Assembly (NCBI GenBank): GCA_910588535.1
Contig: CAJUOO010000003.1
Span: 1 to 64,000 of the forward strand
Source of the DNA: an uncultured Lachnospiraceae bacterium
Lineage (GTDB): Bacteria > Bacillota > Clostridia > Lachnospirales > Lachnospiraceae
Reading direction: 5' to 3'
DNA: 64,000 bases
The translations under genes and the position numbers were made by a program. Positions 39,727 to 49,132 of this stretch are shown one piece after another. Position 1 is the first letter of the stretch, and the number at the start of each line of letters is the position of its first letter. Below the pieces are notes generated by a model. That model saw only the letters and a program-made list of their open reading frames with translations. It had not been told where the DNA came from and ran no database searches.

Positions 39727-39785
39727 AACAATTAAACAAAAAAGTGTGTTATAATTAAAATAAGGAATTGTGTCTTTTACTTATC

Positions 39786-39818
39786 AGAGAAGAGATGGTC
39801 TATTCGACCATCTTCTCT
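39786..39818. terminator. Hairpin after the late regulator
   Basis: GATGGTC (39794-39800) pairs with GACCATC (39806-39812), and the flanking AGAGAA pairs with TTCTCT across a 2-base bulge. It lies between the convergent regulator and the small membrane peptide gene and could stop transcription from both sides. Confidence 0.6.
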
Positions 39819-39842
39819 CTACATAATTGATAGGATCTTCCA

Positions 39843-39950
39843 TCAAGTAAACAGGATAAAAAGACCCACTACTACAATGATTAACCATACAGTGGAAAAA
39901 ACAAGTTCTAATAAAGATTTTATCATGGATTTGTTCATTTTATTTATCAT
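39843..39950 (-). CDS. 35-residue membrane peptide, candidate toxin
   Basis: MINKMNKSMIKSLLELVFS followed by TVWLIIVVVGLFILFT: a basic N-terminus and a single membrane helix covering the rest. The ribosome binding site AAAAGGAGGTG, 8 bases before the ATG, is the strongest in this area, and an extended -10 (TGTTATAAT, near 39975) lies just upstream. Size and pattern are like small membrane toxins. It is divergent from a Panacea-domain gene, a domain known as antitoxin for many kinds of toxins. Toxicity is an inference. Confidence 0.6.
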   Translation of the reverse strand: MINKMNKSMIKSLLELVFSTVWLIIVVVGLFILFT

Positions 39951-40140
39951 TTGCTTTGCACCTCCTTTTATATTTAAATTATAACACATATAAAAATGCT
40001 ATTCGAGTTATTTTTAAAGAGAAATTAAAGTTTTATACAAATAACTCAAATATTTGCTTGATAGTTGAGTTGATATATTTGAATAATAATGTATATATTA
40101 TCTTGGAAAGTAGGAAAAATATATTTCTGGAGGTGTTATT

Positions 40141-40599
40141 ATGGCAAATGCTTATAGTGTGGCTAACAATATTTTAAAGCGTTCATTTGATGAAAATATT
40201 GACATAACACCAATGAAGTTGCAAAAAATGGTATATTTTTTATATGCAGATTATCTTTGTAAAACAGGAAGAATGTTGTTTGATGAAAGATTTGAGACTT
40301 GGAAATATGGACCGGTTCTTAAAAGTTTGTATAATGGATTTAAAAAATATGGAGCAAATGCTATTAAAGAATTTGCATGTGAAGAAGATGAAATAGCTTA
40401 TGCAATTTTAGAAAAAACATCACCAGAATTTAAAGAATCATTGGATAAAATATGGAATAAATATAAATCATATAATGGTGTATTTTTATCTTCTATAACT
40501 CATAGAAATGGAACTGCATGGTGGAAGGCGGCATCTAAAAAAGAACCATATTTAGATGATATGGATATAAGACAGGATATAAATGCCTATGATTGTTGA
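40141..40599 (+). CDS. Panacea-domain (DUF4065, SocA-like) protein, probable antitoxin
   Basis: A 152-residue protein: 'SVANNILKRSFDENIDITPM', 'KLQKMVYFLYADYLCKTGRM', 'FETWKYGPVLKSLYNGFKKY' and a C-terminal 'HRNGTAWWKA', all hallmarks of the Panacea/DUF4065 family. Members neutralise diverse toxins or act as adaptors for proteolysis. The divergent 35-residue membrane peptide is the nearest partner candidate. An inverted repeat, AACTCAA (40043-40049) / TTGAGTT (40065-40071), lies in the shared intergenic region. Starts behind GGAGGTGTTATT. Confidence 0.85.
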   Translation: MANAYSVANNILKRSFDENIDITPMKLQKMVYFLYADYLCKTGRMLFDERFETWKYGPVLKSLYNGFKKYGANAIKEFACEEDEIAYAILEKTSPEFKESLDKIWNKYKSYNGVFLSSITHRNGTAWWKAASKKEPYLDDMDIRQDINAYDC

Positions 40600-40621
40600 T
40601 TATTATTTTAAAGATATATAG

Positions 40622-40652
40622 AGAGATAGCTTCGGCTGTCTCTTTCTTTTTT
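40622..40652 (+). terminator. Rho-independent terminator after the Panacea gene
   Basis: AGAGATAGC, loop TTCG, GCTGTCTCT, then TTCTTTTTT: a stable stem with a UUCG tetraloop and a T run. It separates the Panacea gene from the packaging operon. Confidence 0.85.
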
Positions 40653-40682
40653 CCAAAACGAAATGAATGAGAGGTGGTGAGG

Positions 40683-41420
40683 TTGCCAAGGAGCCGAAAT
40701 CCTAATCGAGAGAAAGCTTTTGAAATTTATAAAAAACATAATGGAAATATTACAAATAGAGAAATAGCGAATATCTTAAGTGAAGATGAGAAAGTAATCG
40801 CTGTTTGGAAAAGTAGAGATAAATGGAAAGTTGTACAACAATCTTCTGAAAGTTGTACAACAAAAAAACGAGGTGGCCAGATTGGAAATAAAAATGCGGA
40901 GGGCCATGGAGGTACGGGACCACCGAAGAATAAAAATGCAGAAAAACATGGTTTCTTTAGCAGGTATCTGCCAGAAGAAACTTTTTCTATTATACAGGAA
41001 ATACAACAGAAATCTCAATTAGATATTTTGTGGGAAAATATTCAGATAGCCTATGCTGCCATTATCCGTGCACAACAGATTATGTATGTTCGTGATAGAG
41101 AGGATATGACTACGACAAAAGTTCAGCACAAAGATGGAGAGAATGTTATAGAAGAGCGCTGGGAAGTACAGCAGGCATGGGATAAACAGGCGACATTTTT
41201 AAAGGCACAAGCAAGAGCACAGGCGGAGCTTCGTTCTCTTATAAAACAATACGATGAAATTTTGCATAAAAATTGGGATGCGACAACGGAGGAGCAACGC
41301 AGTCGTATAAAATTGCTTAAAGTTCAAGCAGAAAAAATGCAGGGAGATATGGGAAATGGGAAAGAAATAGTGGATGATTGGGTTGCTGCGATGGTTCAGA
41401 AAGAAGAGATGAATGAATAA
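40683..41420 (+). CDS. terS: Terminase small subunit
   Basis: A 245-residue protein from TTG at 40683 with GAGGTGG 5 bases upstream. It has an N-terminal helix-turn-helix ('YKKHNGNITNREIANILSED'), the 'GNKNAEGHGGTGPPKNKNAE' and 'KHGFF' linker typical of PBSX-type small terminases, and a helical C-terminus. It recognises phage DNA and overlaps the large subunit gene by 8 bases. Confidence 0.88.
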   Translation: MPRSRNPNREKAFEIYKKHNGNITNREIANILSEDEKVIAVWKSRDKWKVVQQSSESCTTKKRGGQIGNKNAEGHGGTGPPKNKNAEKHGFFSRYLPEETFSIIQEIQQKSQLDILWENIQIAYAAIIRAQQIMYVRDREDMTTTKVQHKDGENVIEERWEVQQAWDKQATFLKAQARAQAELRSLIKQYDEILHKNWDATTEEQRSRIKLLKVQAEKMQGDMGNGKEIVDDWVAAMVQKEEMNE

Positions 41421-42894
41421 AAATTCACGAATAGTAAGAAGAAAATTTTTTCAAGAAAGAATACCAGTATACCAACAGAATCCAGTTATTTTTGCAGAAG
41501 AAGTGTTGAAGTTTCATCCTGATAAATGGCAGAGAGAGTCTTTGATGGATCTGGCAGAGAGTCCAAAAGTTGCGATAAAGTCAGGGCAAGGTGTTGGGAA
41601 GACTGGTATGGAGGCAGTTGCTCTTTTGTGGTTTTTAACATGTTTTCCCTATCCTAGAGTGGTTGCAACAGCGCCAACAAAACAACAGCTTCATGATGTA
41701 CTATGGTCTGAAGTGGCAAAGTGGCAGCAGCAGTCTTCACTTTTAAAAGAGATTTTAAAATGGACCAAGACACATATCTATATGATAGGCTATGAGGAAA
41801 GATGGTTTGCTGCTGCCAGAACTGCGACAAAACCAGAGAACATGCAGGGATTTCACGAGGATAACATGCTTTTTATCGTAGATGAGGCTTCTGGTGTTGC
41901 CGATCCCATTATGGAAGCCATACTTGGTACATTATCTGGTGAAAATAATAAATTATTGATGTGCGGGAATCCTACTAGAACTTCCGGCACTTTTTTTGAT
42001 GCCTTTCATTCTGATAGGGCAATGTATCAGTGTCATACAGTATCCTCTGCGGATAGCACAAGAACCAACAAAGAGAATATAGAATCTTTAATGCGAAAAT
42101 ACGGAAGAGACAGTAATGTTGTCTTAGTTCGTGTGCTTGGAGAGTTTCCAAAACAGGGAGATGATATGTTTCTTCTTCTTTCTGTTATTGAACAGTGTGG
42201 CAGTAAGCTGTATGAGCTGCCAGAAGACAAAGGGATGCCATATATTATATTTGGAGTGGATGTTGCAAGGTTTGGGGATGATGAAACTATTATCTATAGG
42301 AATGTAAAGGGTAAATTGAACTTAGCAGTTCGCAGGCGTGGGCAGGATTTGATGGCTACCGTTGGGGATATTGTTTCTCAATATAGAAAAGTAATCAAGG
42401 AATTTCCAGAGTATAAAGGATGCATATACGTAAATATAGATGATACTGGTCTAGGCGGTGGAGTGACTGATCGACTGAAGGAAGTGAAACGGGAACAGAG
42501 ATTGCATCAGTTAGCTGTAATACCAATCAATGCTGCCGAAAAGATTGATACAAGTACCAAAGAAGGAAAAGAGGCAGCAGAGCACTATAATAACTTAACA
42601 ACGCATATGTGGGCAGTTCTTCGAGAGCTGTTAGAAAACAAGCAGATGGAAATAGAGGATGATCCAGAGACATTTGCCCAATTATCTACTAGAAAATACT
42701 TTATGGCATCCAATGGCAAATTGGAGTTAGAGAGTAAGAAAGAGATGAAAAAGCGTGGACTGACTTCTCCTGATAGAGCAGATGCCGCAGCGCTTTCTGT
42801 TTATCTTGGAAAAGTGAAGAGATATACAGGGAGCGCTCCTAATAAAGAGGCGATTGGAAGGTTGAATCGTTCCAGTTACTGGCAAGGAAAATAA
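41413..42894 (+). CDS. terL: Terminase large subunit
   Basis: A 493-residue packaging motor. The ATPase domain has 'AIKSGQGVGKTGMEAVALLW' (Walker A) near residue 57 and 'MLFIVDEASGV' (Walker B) near residue 155. The nuclease domain begins at 'IIFGVDVARFGDDETIIYRN' near residue 277 and continues with 'VNIDDTGLGGGVTDRL' and a C-terminal Asp in 'SPDRADAAAL'. All expected acidic residues are present. Together with TerS it packages DNA into the head. Confidence 0.93.
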   Translation: MNKNSRIVRRKFFQERIPVYQQNPVIFAEEVLKFHPDKWQRESLMDLAESPKVAIKSGQGVGKTGMEAVALLWFLTCFPYPRVVATAPTKQQLHDVLWSEVAKWQQQSSLLKEILKWTKTHIYMIGYEERWFAAARTATKPENMQGFHEDNMLFIVDEASGVADPIMEAILGTLSGENNKLLMCGNPTRTSGTFFDAFHSDRAMYQCHTVSSADSTRTNKENIESLMRKYGRDSNVVLVRVLGEFPKQGDDMFLLLSVIEQCGSKLYELPEDKGMPYIIFGVDVARFGDDETIIYRNVKGKLNLAVRRRGQDLMATVGDIVSQYRKVIKEFPEYKGCIYVNIDDTGLGGGVTDRLKEVKREQRLHQLAVIPINAAEKIDTSTKEGKEAAEHYNNLTTHMWAVLRELLENKQMEIEDDPETFAQLSTRKYFMASNGKLELESKKEMKKRGLTSPDRADAAALSVYLGKVKRYTGSAPNKEAIGRLNRSSYWQGK

Positions 42895-42909
42895 GGGAGG
42901 TGAGAATAG

Positions 42910-44307
42910 ATGTCTGGCAGTAAAGAGATTGGACGGATAGGGCAGCGGCGGTATGGTGGAATTATTTATGAAGAATTTCTTCATGAGCTAAGAGGGAAAA
43001 AAGGAATCGAGGTTTACCGAGAGATGTCTGAAAATGATGATGTGGTGGGCGCGATTCTATTTTCCATAGAGATGTTAGTAAGACAATGTGCTTGGAATGT
43101 GGATCCGGGTGGAGACTCAGCCAAGGATAAAGAGGCAGCTCAATTTGTTAGAAGCTGTATGGAGGATATGCAGGAGACATGGACCGATACAATATCAGAG
43201 ATCTTATCATTTTTGACATTTGGTTGGAGCTTTCATGAGATCGTATATAAGAGGCGTATGGGAAATACAAGGGATTCTCGCACAAAGAGCAAGTATAGCG
43301 ATGGGCTAATTGGATGGAAGAAGCTTCCTATCCGGGCGCAGGAAACTCTTTATCAGTGGGAATATGACAAGGAAGACAATCTATTAGGAATGACACAGAT
43401 GCCTCCTCCTGATTATGGTATCTTCACCATTCCTATAGAAAAAGCGCTGCTGTTTCGGACGAAAAGCCGGAAGAACAATCCAGAAGGAAGAAGTATTTTA
43501 AGAAATGCGTATCGCTCATGGTATTTTAAGAGAAGAATACAGGAGATTGAGGGAATAGGAATTGAAAGAGATTTGGCGGGTCTTCCTGTACTATATGGAC
43601 CAGAGGACTTGAATCTGTGGGATAAAACTATGCCTGAGAATATAGAGATATTGAATAATCTGGAAAGCATGGTTAGAAATATCCGAAGGGATGAAATGGA
43701 GGGTGTGGTTCTTCCAGCTAACTATAAGCTGGAATTACTAAGCTCTGGTGGAACCAGACAGTTTGATACCAATGCGATTGTTACCCGCTATGATACCAGA
43801 ATTGCTATGACTGTATTGGCAGATTTTATATTTTTAGGACATGATAAGACAGGAAGCTGGGCTTTGAGTTCAGATAAGACAGAGCTGTTTGCCGCTGCCA
43901 TAGGAGCATATCTTGATATTATTTGCGAGACCTTTAACAGTCAGGGAATCCCAGCTTTGCTTGATATAAATGGGAAGTATTTTGAGGGAATCACAGAATA
44001 TCCTAAGATGACCCATGGAGATATTGAGGATGCAGATATTACAAAGGTTGCTTCGTTTATTAAAGATATGACAGGAATCGGAGTTCTTGTACCAGATGAT
44101 AGTCTGGAAGATTATATTAGACAGGTGGGGCATTTACCAGAACGAACGTTTGAGACTAGAGATATGGAGGATAGAAGAAGAGAGCAGCAGGAGCAGAACC
44201 AACCACCAGAAGTAAAATCATCAGAGGGGGAAGCTGAGGAGGATGAAGAAGAGGATCTGCCAGACAGCAAAGTAGCTGCTGCCAAGAAGAGGTTGGGAAG
44301 GATATAG
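42910..44307 (+). CDS. Portal protein, Mu gp29-like (DUF935)
   Basis: A 465-residue portal. Typical parts are 'EMSENDDVVGAILFSIEMLV', 'LTFGWSFHEIVYKRR' near residue 102 and 'FLGHDKTGSWALSSDKTELF'. The acidic C-terminus is disordered. The DUF935/Mu gp29 family forms the dodecameric DNA gate. It follows TerL by 15 bases behind AAGGGAGGTGAG. Confidence 0.9.
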   Translation: MSGSKEIGRIGQRRYGGIIYEEFLHELRGKKGIEVYREMSENDDVVGAILFSIEMLVRQCAWNVDPGGDSAKDKEAAQFVRSCMEDMQETWTDTISEILSFLTFGWSFHEIVYKRRMGNTRDSRTKSKYSDGLIGWKKLPIRAQETLYQWEYDKEDNLLGMTQMPPPDYGIFTIPIEKALLFRTKSRKNNPEGRSILRNAYRSWYFKRRIQEIEGIGIERDLAGLPVLYGPEDLNLWDKTMPENIEILNNLESMVRNIRRDEMEGVVLPANYKLELLSSGGTRQFDTNAIVTRYDTRIAMTVLADFIFLGHDKTGSWALSSDKTELFAAAIGAYLDIICETFNSQGIPALLDINGKYFEGITEYPKMTHGDIEDADITKVASFIKDMTGIGVLVPDDSLEDYIRQVGHLPERTFETRDMEDRRREQQEQNQPPEVKSSEGEAEEDEEEDLPDSKVAAAKKRLGRI

Positions 44308-44311
44308 GTGT

Positions 44312-45274
44312 ATGGCAATACGAATTTATCCCAAGAAACATATAAAAAAAGCGAGAGCTGGAAATGGAGAAGAAATCCTAAAAAGGCTGGAGGAATATTT
44401 AAAAAATGGCAGCGGAAAGCCAATTCAGATATTATGTGGATTCTGGAAGGATCAATCAGAAGCGATTACATATCAGGAGCTGCGAGAAGCAGTAAAGGAA
44501 GGTTTTCTGAATGAGGCAACCTTTCAGGAGTGGTCAAAGGACTATTCCGTTTTGGTCCGTGATCAGTTAAGTTACCTGTGGAAGGATGCACTTGCAGCAG
44601 GTTCTGTAAGCCAGCCAATCACTGCTGGTCTTGCGGCTTATACATTTAACGTAGAGACACCGGCCATTATGACATGGATAGCAGGACATAGTGCAGAGTT
44701 TGTGACAGCTTCTGTGGTAGAACAGAAGGAGGCAATCAAAGCGCTTTTGGCTCGTTCTGTAGTGGAGCGTCATAGTGTGGATGAGTTGGCAAGGTTTATC
44801 CGGCCATGCATTGGACTTACGAAGCCACAGGCCAAGGCGAACTTTCGGTATTATGAAAATATAGTAAAAACGTTGAAAGAACAACACCCACGTATGAAAC
44901 AGGACAGCATACAGAGAAAAGCAAGAGAAGCGGCGGCTAAATATGCAGAGAAGCAACACAGGCAGCGGGCCTTGACCATTGCAATGACGGAGATGGCAGC
45001 GGCATATAATAAAGGAGCAGATGAGGGAATCCGTCAGGCACAGGAACAAAACCTGATAGGAAAGGTGATAAAACGATGGAGCACTTCAGGTGACGATGCT
45101 GTATGTGGACAGTGCAATGCTTTAGAAGGGCTTGAAATTGCTATGGATAGTGCATTTCCTTTTAAGGGAAATTGGCATACAGGGGATAATCTTACTCCGC
45201 CTGCACATCCAAGGTGTGCATGTGCAGTGGAATATATAGAGGAATCTCCGCTAGTATATGTAAAAGAAAATTAA
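44312..45274 (+). CDS. Minor head protein (phage Mu F / SPP1 gp7-like)
   Basis: A 320-residue head morphogenesis protein. The N-terminal half is helical; the C-terminal Mu-F domain has 'CGQCNALEGLEIAMDSAFPF' and 'LTPPAHPRCACAVEYIEE', with conserved Cys and His. It is 4 bases after the portal gene. Members are few per capsid and often travel with the DNA. Confidence 0.88.
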   Translation: MAIRIYPKKHIKKARAGNGEEILKRLEEYLKNGSGKPIQILCGFWKDQSEAITYQELREAVKEGFLNEATFQEWSKDYSVLVRDQLSYLWKDALAAGSVSQPITAGLAAYTFNVETPAIMTWIAGHSAEFVTASVVEQKEAIKALLARSVVERHSVDELARFIRPCIGLTKPQAKANFRYYENIVKTLKEQHPRMKQDSIQRKAREAAAKYAEKQHRQRALTIAMTEMAAAYNKGADEGIRQAQEQNLIGKVIKRWSTSGDDAVCGQCNALEGLEIAMDSAFPFKGNWHTGDNLTPPAHPRCACAVEYIEESPLVYVKEN

Positions 45275-45335
45275 TAGCAAAACGAAAAGTAATAAGATGT
45301 AAATAATATTTTGGTATGGAAAGAGGGATAAAAGG

Positions 45336-45809
45336 GTGAAGAGATTTTCAGAGCTGATTCAGAAATCTGCTAAGAATCCGCCTAAGAGCTCGGAAGATAT
45401 ATTAAAAGGGCAATATAAGATTATAAAATCAGATGATGAGAAAATGCTTGCTTTTGGATGGGCAAGCGTTTCCATGCGGGTGGATGGGGAACTGATAGAA
45501 GACTGGCAGAATGATATCGTGGAGCCGGAGGAATTGGAGAAAGCCGCTTATGATTATGTCCTTCTTTACCGTGAAGGTGGAGAAATGCATGAGAGAGGCG
45601 GAGCTGCTATTCTGATTGAAAGTGTCGTATTTACAGAGGAAAAAATGCAAGTGATGGGGATTCCAACAGGTACTCTTCCTATTGGCTGGTGGATCGGATT
45701 CAAAGTTACTGATAAAGAGGTGTGGGAAAAGGTGAAAGATGGAACATATAACATGCTAAGCATTGAAGGGGAGGCAGAGAGAGTAGAAATAGAGGATATT
45801 GTATCATAA
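45336..45809 (+). CDS. XkdF-like protein, putative prohead protease
   Basis: A 157-residue protein of the XkdF type: 'LAFGWASVSMRVDGELIEDW', 'IVEPEELEKAAYDYVLLYRE', 'EMHERGGAAILIESVVFTEE' and 'GWWIGFKVTDKEVWEKVKDG'. The family is annotated as a putative serine protease that matures the prohead. It sits in the expected position after the minor head gene. Confidence 0.85.
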   Translation: MKRFSELIQKSAKNPPKSSEDILKGQYKIIKSDDEKMLAFGWASVSMRVDGELIEDWQNDIVEPEELEKAAYDYVLLYREGGEMHERGGAAILIESVVFTEEKMQVMGIPTGTLPIGWWIGFKVTDKEVWEKVKDGTYNMLSIEGEAERVEIEDIVS

Positions 45810-45881
45810 ATAGAGATAATGCAGATGGCATCCAAATAGGGTGCTTTTTGCTTTATTAATGGATAGGAAGGAGATAGGAAT

Positions 45882-47144
45882 GTGGCAGCAAAGCTGAAGA
45901 ATCTTATAGTCAGAAAAGTTGATTTTGTAGAGGAAGGAGCGAATCCAGACGCTCATATCAGAATGTTAAAACGAAAGAATAGGGAGGGAAAGCCAAAAGA
46001 AATGGATAGTACCAAAGGAGCAAATATACTGAAAAAATTGTTTGGCTTTATAGGCAAAGCTGCTGGCATGGATCAGAGTGAGATAGATAGTGCAGTTGAC
46101 GAAATTCAAAAAGGTGGCTCTGTAAGTTTTCATGAAAAAATCAATGAGTTTAATAACCGAAAGATTGCGGATGAGATGTGGGATGTTTGTTATGCTTTAC
46201 AGTCTTCTCTATATTCTATTCTCAATGATGAAGAGATGGATAGTGCCAATGTGGCAGAAGCAATGCAGGAAAGCCTTGATGAATTTTATACATTGGTAAA
46301 GGAATCCATTTCAAAATGGTCTAGTGGCAATGCGGCCAGCATTATGAGGAAGGAGGAAGAGGTATCAAAAACAGATATAGAGATTATGAAAGCAGCAGTG
46401 GAGCGTCTGAATCAATCAATGAAAAAGGCGAAGAGTGCTGAGGAAGAGGAATCAGACAAGAAGGAAAATCAGGAAGGAGAAAAAGAGACAATGGGAAGGA
46501 AGATTGACAAGAGCAAATTAACAGAGGCAGAAAAGGCTTTTCTGGAGAGCATTGAAAAACGTTATAGTACAGAGGATGGATCTGCTCAGGATAAGGGAGG
46601 CACAACGGCAGCAGGGGCTTCCATGGGCCAGACATCATCTCCTACATCAGAGGAACCAACCATAATAAAATCTATAGCACAGCCTGCTGCCGAGACGACA
46701 CCAACGACGCATACAGAAGATACAGATAGTATCTATAAAGGTCTGCATCCGGCTGTAAGAGCAGAGTTGGAGGGATTAAAGAAATTCAGGGAGGATGCAG
46801 AGGAAAGAGAGCTTACCGAGGTTGCGAAGAAATATACTATCATTGGCAAGAAGGAGGAGGAACTGCTGCCTTTGTTTAAGAGCTTAAGGGCAGCAGGCGG
46901 TACGGCTTACAACGATATGATCGCTGTGCTGGATCAGGCGGTGGCAGCGGTGGAGAAGTCAGGTGCGTTTTCTGAAATTGGAAAATCTGGCCATGGAAGT
47001 ATGGATGGAAGTGCATGGGCAGAGGCAGATGCAAAGGCAACAGAACTGATGAAATCCAAGGAGGGATTGTCCAAGGCACAGGCTCTGGATGAAGTATTTT
47101 TGGCAAATCCTGAGCTGGCTGAAAAATGTGAGAAGGAGGCATAA
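45882..47144 (+). CDS. Capsid assembly scaffold-like protein
   Basis: A 420-residue protein from GTG at 45882. The N-terminus 'VRKVDFVEEGANPDAHIRML' is like the C-terminal motif of XkdF-type proteins. The middle is helical and very acidic/basic (residues 170-240). The last 130 residues ('GLHPAVRAELEGLKKFREDA', 'LAEKCEKEA') have scaffold-like helices. Its place between protease and capsid genes supports a scaffolding role. Confidence 0.72.
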   Translation: MAAKLKNLIVRKVDFVEEGANPDAHIRMLKRKNREGKPKEMDSTKGANILKKLFGFIGKAAGMDQSEIDSAVDEIQKGGSVSFHEKINEFNNRKIADEMWDVCYALQSSLYSILNDEEMDSANVAEAMQESLDEFYTLVKESISKWSSGNAASIMRKEEEVSKTDIEIMKAAVERLNQSMKKAKSAEEEESDKKENQEGEKETMGRKIDKSKLTEAEKAFLESIEKRYSTEDGSAQDKGGTTAAGASMGQTSSPTSEEPTIIKSIAQPAAETTPTTHTEDTDSIYKGLHPAVRAELEGLKKFREDAEERELTEVAKKYTIIGKKEEELLPLFKSLRAAGGTAYNDMIAVLDQAVAAVEKSGAFSEIGKSGHGSMDGSAWAEADAKATELMKSKEGLSKAQALDEVFLANPELAEKCEKEA

Positions 47145-47149
47145 GGAAT

Positions 47150-47557
47150 ATGGCAACTTATTTTGGAACGAATATTAATGAAAGTCCAACCATTGTATTG
47201 CCAGCCGGAGAAAAGCTGGAATATGCAAGGGGGATTGCTCTTGCTATCAAAGAGGGTGCTGTGGTGAAGCCGGAAGCAGGCGCTCACATCATCGGTATTT
47301 CTCTTATTGAGACAGATGAAACAGTGGAGAAGGGGATGGATGTGGATCTTCAGATTAAGGACATTGGCAAGTGGGTAGCAGGAGAAGCGGTTTCTGTGGG
47401 TACAGAGCTGGCAGCAGATGAAGAGGGCAGGGCAGTGGCGGCAAAAGCGGGAGATTTTATTGTTGGTGTAGCACTAAGCAGTGCATCCGATGCAGGCATA
47501 TGGGTTAAGGTTCAGATTATCAAAGCAGGATATAAGCCTGCGACAGCAAGTGCATAA
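47150..47557 (+). CDS. Capsid decoration/cement protein (DUF2190-like)
   Basis: A 135-residue beta-rich protein with the repeated 'GIALAIKEGAVVKPEAGAHI' and 'VSVGTELAADEEGRAVAAKA' patterns and the ending 'GIWVKVQI'. This is the pattern of small head decoration proteins located immediately before the capsid gene in Mu- and PBSX-like phages. It would bind the outer head surface. Confidence 0.78.
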   Translation: MATYFGTNINESPTIVLPAGEKLEYARGIALAIKEGAVVKPEAGAHIIGISLIETDETVEKGMDVDLQIKDIGKWVAGEAVSVGTELAADEEGRAVAAKAGDFIVGVALSSASDAGIWVKVQIIKAGYKPATASA

Positions 47558-47578
47558 GCATAAGGAGGTAGAAGAGAA

Positions 47579-48625
47579 ATGAGTACAGGAAGAGAAATTG
47601 GTAGTGCTGCTGAATTGCAGGCACGTATTGCAAAAGGATGGAAGCCCAATCGTTATCTTACCAATATGAGTATGGCGTTTTTTGCTAATACAAGTGATTA
47701 TGTGGCAACCAGCATTTTTCCTATCTGCCCAGTGGATTTTTCTACTGGGTATTATTATATCTATAACAAGGGAGATTTGGCGAGGGATCATGTAAAGAGA
47801 AAGCCAAAGTTTGGCAAGGTTTCACCTGCTCAGATGGGCCATACCGATGCAACCTATTATTGTATGGTTGACCAGATTATTGTAGGGATTAATCAGATTG
47901 GTGCACAGAATTATCAGCGTGCAAATGTGCCGCCTTCCATTGACCCCAAAAGAGCGAAGAACCGTTTTGTTACAGATCAGCAGTTGCTTCATTTGGATAT
48001 TCTCTTTGCCAATAGTTTTTTCAAAGCGGGTGTGTGGGAGAATGAATTTGAGGGCATTGTGTCTGGGAGTGGGGTAACTCCAAGTGGAAATCAGTTTATT
48101 AAGTTTTCGGATGCCAATTCCGATCCCATCAAGTTCTTTGATGCCCGCAAAAGACAGATAAGGCTGGATGGAAGGAGGATGCCAAATAAGCTGACCTTGG
48201 GATATGATACCTTTCTTGCATTAAAGGAGCACCCTGACTTATTGGAGCGTGTAAAGTATACTGGCAGTACAGCAAATCCTGCGCAGGTAAATGAGAAGGT
48301 ATTAGCGGAGCTGTTTGGAGTGGATGAAGTAAAGGTATTATACGCAACTTACAATGCAGCAGAGGAAGGGCAGAAGGATGAGATGCGTTTTATCTGTGAG
48401 CCGGATGGAGCGCTGCTCTCCTACACGACACCAAGCCCAAGGATTGATGAGCCTTCCGCAGGGTATATCTTTACTTGGGATATGTTAGGAGATGGGAACT
48501 ATATGGCGACAGATGTCTTTGAAGGAGAAGGCGGTACCCATGCAGAGTTTATGGAGGGATTGCTTTCTACGGACATGAGAAAGACGTGTGATGATTTGGC
48601 TTGTTATATGAAGCATTGTATATAG
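47579..48625 (+). CDS. Major capsid protein
   Basis: A 348-residue HK97-fold capsid protein of the Mu/PBSX-like group. It shows 'KGWKPNRYLTNMSMAFFANT', 'YVATSIFPICPVDFSTGYYY', 'LGYDTFLALKEHPDLLERVK' near residue 203 and 'VEGEGGTH'-type C-terminal segments. Strong AAGGAGG site upstream. No N-terminal delta domain is obvious, consistent with the separate scaffold-like gene upstream. Confidence 0.9.
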   Translation: MSTGREIGSAAELQARIAKGWKPNRYLTNMSMAFFANTSDYVATSIFPICPVDFSTGYYYIYNKGDLARDHVKRKPKFGKVSPAQMGHTDATYYCMVDQIIVGINQIGAQNYQRANVPPSIDPKRAKNRFVTDQQLLHLDILFANSFFKAGVWENEFEGIVSGSGVTPSGNQFIKFSDANSDPIKFFDARKRQIRLDGRRMPNKLTLGYDTFLALKEHPDLLERVKYTGSTANPAQVNEKVLAELFGVDEVKVLYATYNAAEEGQKDEMRFICEPDGALLSYTTPSPRIDEPSAGYIFTWDMLGDGNYMATDVFEGEGGTHAEFMEGLLSTDMRKTCDDLACYMKHCI

Positions 48626-48634
48626 GAGGAGCAG

Positions 48635-49132
48635 ATGCAATATGTATGCATAAAACAGCTTACGGCAGGAAAAAAGACCTATTATCCGGGAGACATAATT
48701 CCTGAACATGTGATTTTACCAGAAAGAAGCAGAAAGCTGATAAGAAATGGATATCTTTCCGAATGTAACAACGATGCCATACAGACGCCTATTGCTGAAT
48801 CCGTCCATCCATCGGCAGCAGAGAACCCTATACCAATGTTTCCTATCAAAGTATATGGAGAAGGAGGCAAAGAAATAGAGCTTCTTCTATCTTTGGATGA
48901 AGTACAACAGGTATTTTCTATTTTGCAGATGAGTGCAGAGGAAGGAGTCAAACAGATCACTAAGGTAAAAAGTGAAAATGTATTAGTTCTTCTACATGCA
49001 TCAGACAATCGCAGAACAATCAAAAATGCAGCAAAGGAGCAGGCAGAAAAAGTATTCTCCACCAAAGGAGAGCCAAATGAATCCACAGGCAATGAAACCA
49101 TAGATACTAATACAGAGGGAGCGGATACCTGA
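48635..49132 (+). CDS. Head completion-like protein
   Basis: A 165-residue protein. The first 50 residues ('YVCIKQLTAGKKTYYPGDII', then 'ILPERSRKLIRNGYL') look like the small FI/DUF-type N-terminal unit found in head proteins. The rest has a helical part and an acidic tail. It is in the head-to-tail connector region. Exact role unknown. Confidence 0.65.
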   Translation: MQYVCIKQLTAGKKTYYPGDIIPEHVILPERSRKLIRNGYLSECNNDAIQTPIAESVHPSAAENPIPMFPIKVYGEGGKEIELLLSLDEVQQVFSILQMSAEEGVKQITKVKSENVLVLLHASDNRRTIKNAAKEQAEKVFSTKGEPNESTGNETIDTNTEGADT

